Shown: positions 32,288-42,818, counted from the stretch's first letter. The stretch: 64,000 nt of DNA from Cladopsammia gracilis (GCA_022457155.1 JAJGOT010000137.1:1119501-1183500), one strand, 5' to 3'. The notes: a model not told the origin generated them from the sequence alone. Program-made: numbers and translations.

Positions 32288-34985
32288 GGTCCACTCATCT
32301 TAGTTGTCGAATACACATAGTTGTCGATAACTATCTCTCCAGTCTGTTGAGGTCCTATGGTCCACTCATCTTAGTTGTTGAATACACATAGTTGTCGATA
32401 ACTATCTCTCCAGTCTGTTGAGGTCCTATGGTGCACTCATCTTAGTTGTCGAATACACATAGTTGTCGATAACTATCTCTCTAGTCTGTTGAGGTCCTAT
32501 GGTCCACTCATCTTAGTTGTCGAATACACATAGTTGTCGATAACTATCTCTCCAGTCTGTTGAGGTCCTATGGTCCACTCATCTTAGTTGTTGAATACAC
32601 ATAGTTGTCGATAACTATCTCTCCAGTCTGTTGAGGTCCTATGGTGCACTCATCTTAGTTGTCGAATACACATAGTTGTCGATAACTATCTCTCCAGTCT
32701 GTTGAGGTCCTATGGTCCACTCATCTTAGTTGTCGAATACATATAGTTGTCGATAACTATCTCTCCAGTCTGTTGAGGCCCTATGGTCCACTCATCTTAG
32801 TTGTCGAATACACGTAGTTGTCGATAACTATCTCTCTAGTCTGTTGAGGTCCTATGGTGCACTCATCTTAGTTGTCGAATACACATAGTTGTCGATAACT
32901 ATCTCTCCAGTCTGTTGAGGTCCTATGGTGCACTCATCTTAGTTGTTGAATACACATAGTTGTCGATAACTATCTCTCTAGTCTGTTGAAGTCCTATGGT
33001 GCACTCATCTTAGTTGTTAAATACACATAGTTGTCGATAACTATCTCTCTAGTCTGTTGAGGTCCTATGGTCCACTCATCTTAGTTGTCGAATACACATA
33101 GTTGTCGATAACTATCTCTCTAGTCTGTTGAGGTCCTATATGGTGCACTCATCTTAGTTGTCGAATACACATAGTTGTTGATAACTATCTCTCTAGTCTG
33201 TTGAGGTCCTATGGTGCACTCATCTTAGTTGTCGAATACACATAGTTGTCGATAACTATCTCTCTAGTCTGTTGAGGTCCTATGGTCCACTCATCTTAGT
33301 TGTCGAATACACATAGTTGTCGATAACTATCTCTCCAGTCTGTTGAGGTCCTATGGTCCACTCATCTTAATTGTCGAATACACATAGTTGTCGATAACTA
33401 TCTCTCTAGTCTGTTGAGGCCCTATGGTCCACTCATCTTAGTTGTCGAATACACATAGTTGTCGATAACTATCTCTCTAGTCTGTTGAGGTCCTATGGTG
33501 CACTCATCTTAGTTGTCGAATACACATAGTTGTCGATAACTATCTCTCTAGTCTGTTGAGGCCCTATGGTCCACTCATCTTAGTTGTCGAATACACATAG
33601 TTGTCAATAACTATCTCTCTAGTCTGTTGAGGCCCTATGGTGCACTCATCTTAGTTGTCGAATACACATAGTTGTCGATAACTATCTCTCTAGTCTGTTG
33701 AGGCCCTATGGTGCACTCATCTTAGTTGTCGAATACACATAGTTGTCGATAACTATCTCTCTAGTCTGTTGAGGTCCTATGGTCCACTCATCTTAGTTGT
33801 CGAATACACATAGTTGTCGATAACTATCTCTCCAGTCTGTTGAGGTCCTATGGTCCACTCATCTTAGTTGTTGAATACACATAGTTGTCGATAACTATCT
33901 CTCCAGTCTGTTGAGGTCCTATGGTGCACTCATCTTAGTTGTCGAATACACATAGTTGTCGATAACTATCTCTCTAGTCTGTTGAGGTCCTATGGTCCAC
34001 TCATCTTAGTTGTCGAATACACATAGTTGTCGATAACTATCTCTCCAGTCTGTTGAGGTCCTATGGTCCACTCATCTTAGTTGTTGAATACACATAGTTG
34101 TCGATAACTATCTCTCCAGTCTGTTGAGGTCCTATGGTGCACTCATCTTAGTTGTCGAATACACATAGTTGTCGATAACTATCTCTCCAGTCTGTTGAGG
34201 TCCTATGGTCCACTCATCTTAGTTGTCGAATACATATAGTTGTCGATAACTATCTCTCCAGTCTGTTGAGGCCCTATGGTCCACTCATCTTAGTTGTCGA
34301 ATACACGTAGTTGTCGATAACTATCTCTCTAGTCTGTTGAGGTCCTATGGTGCACTCATCTTAGTTGTCGAATACACATAGTTGTCGATAACTATCTCTC
34401 CAGTCTGTTGAGGTCCTATGGTCCACTCATCTTAGCTGTCGAATACACATAGTTGTCGATAACTATCTCTCCAGTCTGTTGAGGCCCTATGGTCCACTCA
34501 TCTTAGTTGTCGAATACACATAGTTGTCGATAACTATCTCTCCAGTCTGTTGAGGCCCTATGGTGCACTCATCTTAGTTGTCGAATACACATAGTTGTCG
34601 ATAACTATCTCTCCAGTCTGTTGAGGTCCTATGGTGCACTCATCTTAGTTGTCGAATACACATAGTTGTCGATAACTATCTCTCTAGTCTGTTGAGGTCC
34701 TATGGTGCACTCATCTTAGTTGTGGAATACACATAGTTGTCGATAACTATCTCTCTAGTCTGTTGAGGCCCTATGGTGCACTCATCTTAGTTGTGGAATA
34801 CACATAGTTGTCGATAACTATCTCTCTAGTCTGTTGAGGTCCTATGGTGCACTCATCTTAGTTGTGGAATACACATAGTTGTCGATAACTATCTCTCTAG
34901 TCTGTTGAGGCCCTATGGTGCACTCATCTTAGTTGTCGAATACACATAGTTGTCGATAACTATCTCTCTAGTCTGTTGAGGTCCT
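32288..34985 (+). repeat. Intronic 71-bp satellite array, about 38 units
   Basis: The unit runs GGTCCACTCATCTTAGTTGT, CGAATACACATAGTTGTCGA, TAACTATCTCTCCAGTCTGT, TGAGGTCCTAT. Each unit carries the near-palindrome TAGTTGTCGATAACTA. Variant positions (CCAGTC/CTAGTC, GTCC/GTGC, TTGTCG/TTGTTG) repeat in the same order about 1,493 bp apart, giving a higher-order repeat of roughly 21 units. Stops occur in all frames. Confidence 0.92.
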
Positions 34986-35165
34986 TACTTATTGGTATTG
35001 GTTGTATCCTGATGACAAACGTTGCCATACACAAACATGGCATGTCAATTTGGTTGTAATCGGTAGTGGTGGATGGACAGCACGTCCATTTTTCTTCTGC
35101 CATCTCATGTGCAATTATAACCTGTCATCGATAACTATTGTATAATTATTTTTTTTTTATCAAAG

Positions 35166-35249
35166 GTATTGAAAAACCCACAAAACGCAAATCTCCTTCG
35201 GAAGATGCTGCAACTGTGCAAACGACATGTGATATCCAGCTGACTCATA
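35166..35249 (+). CDS. ROCO gene, linker exon module 1
   Basis: Acceptor TTTTTTTATCAAAG and donor CATA|GTAAGT enclose 84 bp, phase 1 at both ends. It encodes GIEKPTKRKSPSEDAATVQ and then TTCDIQLTH: a basic patch and a short conserved tail. It is paralogous to the exons at 38655 (very close) and 37873 (more distant). It is probably a flexible linker, possibly with a nuclear-localisation-like KRK patch (inference). Confidence 0.75.
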
Positions 35250-35785
35250 GTAAGTATCAATTAAGCCAATTAGCTGATTATAACGTAAAGAGATTGACTT
35301 GACTCACTCGTGATGTCCAGCTGACTCATAGTAAGTACCAAGCCAATTAGTTGATTATAACGTAAAGAGATTGACTTGACTCGCTCGTGATGTCCAGCTG
35401 ACTCATAGTAAGTATCAAGCACCAATTAGCTGATTATAACGTAAAGAGATTGACTTGACTCACTCGTGATGTCCAGCTGACTCATAGTAAGTATCAAGCA
35501 CCAATTAGCTGATTATAACGTAAAGAGGTTGACTTGACTCGCTCGTGATGTCCAGCTGACTCATAGTAAGTATCAAGCACCAATTAGCTGATTATAACGT
35601 AAAGAGATTGACTTGACTCGCTCGTGATGTCCAGCTGACTCATAGTAAGTATCAAGCACCAATTAGCTGATTATAACGTAAAGAGATTGACTTGACTCGC
35701 TCGTGATGTGCGGCTGACTCATAGTAAGTATCAAGCACCAATTAGCTGATTATAACGTAAAGTGATTGACTTGACTAGCTCGCTG
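35231..35785 (+). repeat. Minisatellite amplifying an exon end and its splice donor
   Basis: About seven units of 76-81 bp begin GATGTCCAGCTGACTCATAG, which is the 3' end of the linker exon plus the GT of the donor. Then come TAAGTATCAAGCACCAATTA and GCTGATTATAACGTAAAGAG. Each unit therefore repeats CATA|GTAAGT. The duplicated copy at 38720 has a single unit. Confidence 0.9.
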
Positions 35786-36079
35786 GCTTTTCTTTTCACC
35801 CTATCGGCCCAACCAGAAGGTCTCACAGTCTATTGGTTTGCCAATTAATCCAAAAGCCCATACCGTGTTTATTACAGAAAGCAAGTTTGTCTATACTTGT
35901 ACAGTTATAGTACGAAAGCGAGTGCAATATCGCCTTCGGCCGAGTTGGCTAAAATCAGGCGATATTGCGCAAGCTTGAGCACTATAACTGTTTTATAATT
36001 CAACACATTAATAACAAATCAGTTTCGAGGAAAAAATCATTGAGATAAACAACTTTTATTCAGTAAAAAGACTCACTAC

Positions 36080-37275
36080 AATATGGTAGCTAGCGCCATT
36101 TCTTTCACAACAAGCAGCGAATGAAAATTTTGTCACGCTAAAACTAATTTAGGTCGTGTTCTATTGGGATCAACCATTTTCGGTTGGTTGGGTTGGTTGG
36201 AGTTTTTTCGTGTTCTATTGGGAAAAAACCGTTTTCGGTTGGTTTGGTTGATCAACCATTTCAACCAGCTCTGAACCTGGTTGAAATGGTTGAAATGGTT
36301 GAAACCGAAAATGGTTGAAAAGTGTTCTATTGGGACACCTCAACCACATCAACCAAAACCGGTTTAGGTTGAAACGGTTGTTCCCAAAAGAACACGACCT
36401 TAGTTTTATACCGAGAGCTTTTGTCCAAGTAAAGAACGTGACATAGTAGTGACTGCACGAATAAAACCACAGTAACTGATGGCAGAGAATTCCTTGGTGA
36501 CAAGTGTTTCGTGTCTTAAAAGTTCAATTCAGAACCAAATCAAATTGAACAAATACACGGCTACTTGAAGAGAGCGGCGAAAATTCTGGAACAACTGCAG
36601 CGGGGACAGTAAGTCTTTACAAAAATTCACAGCGCAAGGACTCAATGAACGATTAAAACATGGTTACCACGTACCTGTAGTTTAAGTGGCTTTTTAGTCC
36701 CTTCTATCAGCATTAAATTTTCAACCATTGAGTAACGATTGTTGTTGTTTACAAACTTACTCGTTTTAGCTTCTGTAGCCGTAATGCCGAGATCGTTAGT
36801 TTCAATCTGCTTAAAATAAAGAGCAGAAATGTTTCTAAGAAGTATTAAGTCCATATCATATTCCAGAGGTGATTACAAAAAAGCGCGAATTACTGTGCAG
36901 GAAAAGAAAGAAAAAGCCTGAAAAGAGAAAACAAATAAATGTTTATTTGTGGCCTAACACTGTTCTGACACTAATTTTTTTTGTCAGACTTATTGTCGGC
37001 CTCGCTGCAGTTGTTTCAGCCTTTCGTAGTCTGGCCTGACTCACTTGAAAGCGACATCGGAACGTCTGTGAATCAGGCTAGACTTTTCGCCGCTCTACTT
37101 TGGTAGCCGTGTGTTTGTTCAATTTGTTTTGATTCTGAGTTGAACCTTTTAAAGACACGAAACACTTGTCACAAAGGGATTTTCTGCTATTCCCCGTATA
37201 AAACTCTAGTTTGTAAGCTTGATTTTTCCGTGGCAAAGTTTTCATTCAATGGTTGTGTAAGAAATGGCACGAGAT
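36080..37275. repeat. Imperfect inverted repeat in the intron
   Basis: Sequence at about 36100-36140 (GCCATTTCTTTCACAACAAG) and 36480-36610 (GACAAGTGTTTCGTGTCTTA, CGGCTACTTGAAGAGAGCGG) reappears in complement at 37060-37270. The right arm has a further small insertion around 37028-37083 with GTCTGGCCTGA/TCAGGCTAGAC ends. Palindromic blocks around 35930-35990 (GCCTTCGGCCGAG) belong to the same region. Confidence 0.6.
36152..36399. mobile_element. MITE with TTA target duplication (PIF/Harbinger-like)
   Basis: A 248-bp insert with terminal repeats GGTCGTGTTCTATTGGGA and TCCCAAAAGAACACGACC. It is flanked by TTA at 36149-36151 and 36400-36402. The duplicated segment at about 39180 has the uninterrupted site AATTTAGTTTTATACC. 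A 3-bp TTA duplication is typical of PIF/Harbinger. The interior is built from repeats of AACCGAAAATGG-type sequence. Confidence 0.88.
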
Positions 37276-37279
37276 AAAA

Positions 37280-37870
37280 CGATGTAGTTAAAACGTGCGG
37301 GCATAAGCCACAAGTATAATTGTTAGATCCAAAGAGAAAATCAATCGTCGATTTTTTTTGTCAGATCTTTGTCAATTATCATTTCACTTGCGGTATGACA
37401 GAGAACGGTCAGTTGTCTAGTTTTCCCTGCCGTTAAAAAGTATAACGTTTTTTTATGCGCCACTTATGATGAACCGTCCTACTAGGATCCCTACTAGATG
37501 AGCCGTACGTAAACAACCAAGCCGCCATGACATGTTCACGATGGAAAAAGACGATCGATTTTGTCGTCAAACCTCTGCCGGGCTTCATTTCACTTGCAAT
37601 ACAACAGCAAATAGTCATGAAACTAGGCCAGACTCGATCTTGAAAACGAGGGCGTGGCGGGTACCAGTTTTCCGACCGAGAGGGGAGGTCAGATGGCAGA
37701 CCACGACCGAAAATTCTCAAATTTTGAGGCTGGTTAGACAAAAGGACCCAACACCAAACACCAGCCACAGGATACCAGATTAGGATTGCGTTCTCCTTTC
37801 CGTCGAACACAACATTGTATGCGCTTGTGGAAAATTGTGAATTCATGTATCTTTTTATTCTTCCATATTT
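37280..37870. other. ROCO intron, nothing coding recognised
   Basis: Intron sequence before linker module 2. Open frames on both strands here look non-coding. Confidence 0.5.
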
Positions 37871-37872
37871 AG

Positions 37873-37968
37873 GTGTACAAGAACCGTCAAGAAAAAAACA
37901 AGCACTTGTGAAATATCGTGAAGCAGGTGCTGCAACTGAGGTGATGGGTAATGTCCAATTGACTAAAG
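37873..37968 (+). CDS. ROCO gene, linker exon module 2
   Basis: Acceptor TTCTTCCATATTTAG and donor AAAG|GTATGC give 96 bp, phase 1 to phase 1. The product, VQEPSRKKQALVKYREAG then AATEVMGNVQLTK, shares with modules 1 and 3 the P[ST]+K start, the AAT-V core and the QLT[HK] end. It is likely an older duplicate with four extra codons. Confidence 0.7.
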
Positions 37969-38568
37969 GTATGCTTCAAACCCAGCATGCCATTGCTTTT
38001 ATTTAAATCCATAACACATAACAGAAGTACAATGTGAAACCCGGTAAAAATTTTAAAAGGCCTTTTATCGGTTCTTATTTGCGCCATTATGGAACGCATA
38101 AGGCTCAAAAATAGGAGGCTTGTACAAATACCCATAAGACTGTGGTTGACTGCAGCACAGGCTTACCACCTTCCATTTGAGTGGTACTTCTTCTGTGCTT
38201 TTGTCACGTCAACCAATTATTTTCTGTATTTGTGTAAGCTTTTTTTAGTCATTAGCATAACTTAACAACTGTGAATTTGAAACGCAAACTTTTGATCCGG
38301 TTAATACGTCGTCTTCATCTTTAAATTTAAGGGTGTTTCATTGCAGTAAATCAATTTCAATGAAACTATGGGAAAGAATTTTTCACATCAGTAAGCGTGC
38401 CGTGCGTGATGAACTTTTTAAAAAAATCCATCGAAACGTTTCTCAGATTTTTGCAAAAGTGATTGAAATCGAAAATTACTCAAAAATTGCACATGGAGCG
38501 ATATTAGGAAAAACTGGTAGTTCTCAAGATCGCAAAAGAAAACGTAAACAAAAAACATCTATTGCGAT

Positions 38569-39680
38569 GGATGGACAGTACGTATACTATTTCATGTGCA
38601 ATTATAACCTGTCATTGATAAGTATTGTATAATTCTTTTGTTTTTTAATCAAAGGTGTAAAAATACCCACAAAACGCAAATTTCCTTCGGAAGATGCTGC
38701 AACTGTGCAGACTACATGTGATGTCCAGCTGACTCATAGTAAGTATCAAGCACCAATTATGCAATTAACTGATTATAACATAAAAAGATTGACTTGACTC
38801 GCTGACGCCGGCTTTTCTTTTCGCGCTATCGGCCCATCCTGAAAGCCTCACAGTCTATTGGTTTGCCAATGAATCCAAAAGTCCATACCGTGTTTATCAC
38901 AGAAAGAAAGTTTGTCTGTACTTGTACAGTTATAGTACGAAAGCGAGTGCAGTATCGCCTTCGGCCGAGTTGGCTAAAATCAGGAGATATTACGCAAGCT
39001 TGAGCACTATAACTGTTTTATAATTCAACGCATTGACAACAAATCACAGTTTCGAGAAAAAAATCAATGAGATATGCAACCTTTTATCACTCAGTAAAAA
39101 GACTTACTACAATATGTTAGCTCGCGTTATTCCTTACACAGCAAGTAGCGAATGAAAATTTTGGCACGCTATAATTAATTTAGTTTTATACCGAGAGCTT
39201 TTGTCTTAGTAAAGAACGGGACAGAGTAGTGACTACACGAATAAAATCACAGTAACTGATGGCAGAGAATCCCTTGGTGACAAGTGTTCCGTGTCTTAAA
39301 AAGTTCAATTCAGGATCAAATCAAATTGAACAAACACACGGCTACCTGAAGAGAGCGGCGAAAAGTCTGAAAGAACTGCAGTGAGGACAGTAAGTCTTTA
39401 CAAAAATTCCCAGCGTAAGGACTCAATAAACGTTTAAAACATCGTTACCGCGTACCTGTAGTTTATCTGGCTTTTAGTCCCTTTTATCAGCACCAAATTT
39501 TCAAGCATTGAGGTACGAGCTGCATCGATTGCTGTTGTTTACGAACTTGCTCGTTTGAGCTACCATAGCCGTAATACCGAGATCGTCAGCAAAGAGCTCA
39601 CAAAGTTCCCTCATGTTTATCCGCAGTTCAAACATATGATTTTCAAATATTAACAATCAAGTATCAAGTCTATATCATAT
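38569..39680 (+). repeat. Segmental duplication, copy B (exon plus intron)
   Basis: Shorter paralogue of 35069-36850. It carries one unit of the donor minisatellite and lacks the TTA-flanked MITE, so it preserves the pre-insertion state. Confidence 0.85.
38655..38738 (+). CDS. ROCO gene, linker exon module 3
   Basis: Acceptor TTTTTTTAATCAAAG and donor CATA|GTAAGT enclose 84 bp, phase 1 to phase 1. It encodes GVKIPTKRKFPSEDAATVQ and TTCDVQLTH, differing from module 1 at only a few residues. That suggests recent duplication with the frame kept intact. Confidence 0.75.
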
Positions 39681-39689
39681 TCCAGAGGG

Positions 39690-39850
39690 TGGCAAAGGGG
39701 TTTTACGTGACGCGTGATTGCCCCAAAATTAACCGCGTGATGCGTGATTGTGCCCAAATTAATGGCGTGATGCGTGATCAGATAGCGCAGCGTGATGCGT
39801 GATTTACCTTTTATTTTTCCGTGATACGTGAATGCTTTCGACATTCTTTG
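39690..39850 (-). repeat. Short degenerate repeats of GTGATGCGTGAT
   Basis: Six or more spaced copies of a CGTGATGCGTGATT-like motif. A similar run of spaced TTTCACG-type repeats occurs in the nested element at 62768-63316, so the two may be related repeat ends. Confidence 0.45.
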
Positions 39851-40086
39851 AAAAACTAGAAAGCTTACATTCAAAGGACTCAACGTAAATTGTTTAATTG
39901 AAGGTCTGTCCGATCTTTTCTTGACCTTTGATCTTCGTGGTGGGTCCAGAGAATCCGTTCACGGCACGGCGAGGACAGAATAGAGAAATCAGAAAACGCA
40001 AAAAGAAAATTCGAAGCTCACAGGGTAGAAGAGACTTGTCCTAAGACGTTACGCTTCAACGCCAAAGCGCACTTATCAGACCCGAC

Positions 40087-40772
40087 GAAGAATTCAAGAA
40101 GGAAATCGGAACCATAAGAAAGCAGGCAACATGTCAGGCAGAACAGAAATTACTAGGAGCGCTAATCAAATTCCACTATCGCAACATTGATTCAAATCAA
40201 AGAAGAAGAGCGGGTAGGCTACTAAGCCAAACGAAACTAATATGTCAATCAGCCCAAGAACAAGGCACTAAGCCACTCGTAAATGTACAAGAGAGAGTCC
40301 AGCTCATACAGAAACAAACTGTGGTGAAAAACATGTCAGAACTTGAGAATGCCAGTAATAAGCACGGTTGAATCTCAACCTCGTGTGCTCCCTGAGTCTT
40401 GATATTAAAGAAATCAAACGGAAGGTCTCAGATACATAAAAATATCTGAATAAGAAACATATTGACCGCAAAAGACAAGCAAAACGAAATAAAGCCGATA
40501 ATGCTGAGAAGAAATACACGCACTTTAAATCTTGTCACCCACCTGGAGTCAACAAAGGTTTCTTCAAAGCGGAGAGGCCCTTAGACTCCTCAGAATTGAA
40601 CGAACTTTTCAAAGGAAACTCTCAAGGAAAACATCAATAAGTTCAAATAAACTACGGCTAAGAGGCTACCCTAACAATATCATCGAGAAGGTGCTCTCAG
40701 AAGTAATATTCTCTGACAAAATTGAAAGTCAGCTCTCAAAGACAAAACAAAAGCTCGCAAAGAAATATTAGT
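40087..40772 (+). pseudogene. Penelope-like polyprotein remnant, RT core missing
   Basis: An open stretch from 40087 reads FKKEIGTIRKQA, LLGALIKFHYRNID and LVNVQERVQLIQKQT, resembling the N-terminal part of Penelope-like proteins. After stops, 40530-40770 gives CHPPGVNKGFFK (frameshifted), EALRLLR and LRLRGYPNNIIEKVLSEV, the conserved block after the RT catalytic core. The core itself is deleted. Strand is opposite to the neighbouring element. Confidence 0.65.
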
Positions 40773-42475
40773 CTGTTGTTTGTGATCGTCCGGGTGAGTG
40801 TAGTTCTGAAAAGAACTGTTGTTGTTGACAATGACTGACGTTTCGACAACCTGAGCGGAAGTCATCTTCAGAGTCATGTGAATTGTGAATGGTCAGTTGA
40901 TGTTATATACGTCTGGTTATAACTGTCATTGGTCAGTTTAGCCGTGATGTTATTGGCTGTAGAGACTCAAGTCAGTGATAGGTGCGTTTCGATCCGTGTA
41001 TTGTTAGTGTAATTTCTGTAGTCGTATTGTTAGTCAAATTTGTCAGTGAGTTCAGTCTATTGTTCGTCTGTTTTGTTGACAAGTCGTTTGTAAGCCGCAG
41101 GAAGCTGTTGGCATCTGTTCAGTGGTGTCTGTTCTAAGTTAGTAAACCAACTTTCTAAAGTGAGCCGTTTGTAGTAGTCCGTACTGTAGGTAACGCATTC
41201 GGCAGAGTCCCAGTCAATTCTGTGATTCGTGCGTAAATGGTGTTCAGCAATGTGATTGTTGATGTCACCATTTTTTGTCGCCCGTTTGTGTTCAGTCAGT
41301 CGTATGTTCAGATTCCTGCCAGTCTCACCGATGTAAGAGGCCTGGCAGTCGCAGCATTTGATCTTGTATACTGCTCCTTGTCTGTCGTTAGGTTCGTCCT
41401 TGTCTTTAACGTTTGTGAGAAGCTGTCGTAAAGTAGTAATGGGTTTGTGAGCGACACGGATGTTGTAAGGTTGTAAGATCCGTGCAATAGTCTCAGAAGT
41501 GCCCTTGATGTAGGGTATTGTCGCTGTGGTGACAGGTTTTGCGTTAGTTGTGTCAGTTTCGTTGTTTTTGTAAACATTGCGTTTAACAAAGTCTCGGTTG
41601 TAGTTGTTCTTACTGAAAACGTTGTCAAGGTACTTGGTTTCGTCGGTTAGGCTGTCAGGTGAATCGCAAACTAGTTGCGCTCGTCTTGTCAAAGTTCGTA
41701 TGGTCGTCGCTTTGTGAGATGTAGGGTTGTACGATGACTGGTCTAGTAGTCTGTCGGTATGAGTCGGTTTCCTGTAGACAGTAGTCTGTAGTTTGTTGTC
41801 ATTTCGGCTTACTAGACAGTCTAGAAAAGGAATCGTACCATTTTCTTCAACCTCTCTAGTGAACTGTATGTCAGCGTTTTGTCTGTTGAGGTGTTCGTGA
41901 AAGGTGTCAATCTCGTCTTTGTGTACAGCAGTGAAGGTGTCGTCCACGTAGCGTAACCAAAGTGGTACTGTGGTGACATCAACAATCACATTGCTGAACA
42001 CCATTTACGCACGAATCACAGAATTGACTGGGACTCTGCCGAATGCGTTACCTACAGTACGGACTACTACAAACGGCTCACTTTAGAAAGTTGGTTTACT
42101 AACTTAGAACAGACACCACTAACAGATGCCAACAGCTACCTGCGGCTTACAAACGACTTGTCAACAAAACAGACGAACAATAGACTGAACTCACTGACAA
42201 ATTTGACTAACAATACGACTACAGAAATTACACTAACAATACACGGATCGAAACGCACCTATCACTGACTTGAGTCTCTACAGCCAATAACATCACGGCT
42301 AAACTGACCAATGACAGTTATAACCAGACGTATATAACATCAACTGACCATTCACAATTCACATGACTCTGAAGATGACTTCCGCTCAGGTTGTCGAAAC
42401 GTCAGTCATTGTCAACAACAACAGTTCTTTTCAGAACTACACTCACCCGGACGATCACAAACAACAGACTACTGA
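40773..42475 (-). mobile_element. Penelope-like element with coding sequence inside inverted terminal arms
   Basis: Sequence 40773-41270 is repeated in complement at about 41978-42472. Both arms start next to GTTTGTGATCGTCCGGGTGA and contain TCTGAAGATGACTTCCGCTC plus GTCGAAACGTCAGTC. The left arm carries the 3' end of the endonuclease frame, so the terminal repeat overlaps the gene. The element lacks everything upstream of the RT YVDD box. Such inverted partial copies are typical products of Penelope insertion. Confidence 0.85.
41057..42004 (-). CDS. Penelope-like RT end plus GIY-YIG endonuclease (5'-truncated)
   Basis: The 315-codon uninterrupted frame begins in the opposite terminal arm (about ten residues from antisense repeat). 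It reads LWLRYVDDTFTAVH, the catalytic motif C of Penelope RT, then the thumb-like FTREVEENGTIPFLDCLVSR and TVYRKPTHTDR. C-terminally there is VYKIKCCDCQASYIGETGR, the CxC plus GIY-YIG endonuclease core, with LTEHKRA and HLRTNH downstream. Frame integrity suggests recent insertion. RT motifs before YVDD are absent, so it cannot encode a complete RT. Confidence 0.88.
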   Translation of the reverse strand: MVFSNVIVDVTTVPLWLRYVDDTFTAVHKDEIDTFHEHLNRQNADIQFTREVEENGTIPFLDCLVSRNDNKLQTTVYRKPTHTDRLLDQSSYNPTSHKATTIRTLTRRAQLVCDSPDSLTDETKYLDNVFSKNNYNRDFVKRNVYKNNETDTTNAKPVTTATIPYIKGTSETIARILQPYNIRVAHKPITTLRQLLTNVKDKDEPNDRQGAVYKIKCCDCQASYIGETGRNLNIRLTEHKRATKNGDINNHIAEHHLRTNHRIDWDSAECVTYSTDYYKRLTLESWFTNLEQTPLNRCQQLPAAYKRLVNKTDEQ

Positions 42476-42680
42476 TACTCCTGGGTTCAAACCATTTACA
42501 AAGAAACAGACATGCAAAGAAATTCCTTTTAAAGAATGCCTAAGAACTGTGCACGCGTGCGTGAAAACGCGCGAATAGAGCTGTTTTAGAACCCAGTAGT
42601 TGATAACAACACTATGCTGTAAGAATACCGAAGAGTGGAGCACTTGTGCTCCCATGAAACATATTTGTAGATTCTCGGGT

Positions 42681-42818
42681 CTTACTTCGTGTACCACACA
42701 GATGACGTAAAACAATAGGAAACATTGTTTTTCGGTCATTGTTTTTGGGTAAAAGAATTTTGATGAAGCATTGTTTCTTTTTGTTTTACGTCATTTGTGT
42801 CCTCTACACGAAGTAAGA
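42681..42818. repeat. Short palindrome
   Basis: CTTACTTCGTGTACCACACA plus GATGACGTAAAAC is complemented at 42783-42818 (GTTTTACGTCATTTGTGTCC, CTACACGAAGTAAG). Confidence 0.75.

Larger units (their letters stand above)
35069..36850 (+). repeat. Segmental duplication, copy A (exon plus intron)
   Basis: From GGATGGACAG through the 84-bp exon and downstream intron, this block matches 38569-39680 in the same orientation. Copy A is longer because its donor region is tandemly amplified (35231-35785), because it carries a TTA-flanked MITE (36152-36399), and because of length differences further on. Confidence 0.85.

Noticed and set aside
29845..34985. CRISPR-like array
   Set aside because: Units are contiguous with no unique spacers, and the genome is eukaryotic; these are satellites.
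37433..37846. 137-codon minus-strand frame
   Set aside because: Intronic, with no recognisable motif and no splice support.
38333..38632. 99-codon plus frame before linker module 3
   Set aside because: Lysine-rich AT-biased sequence. There is no clear acceptor and donor pair in phase with neighbours, and it is not homologous to the duplicated copy.
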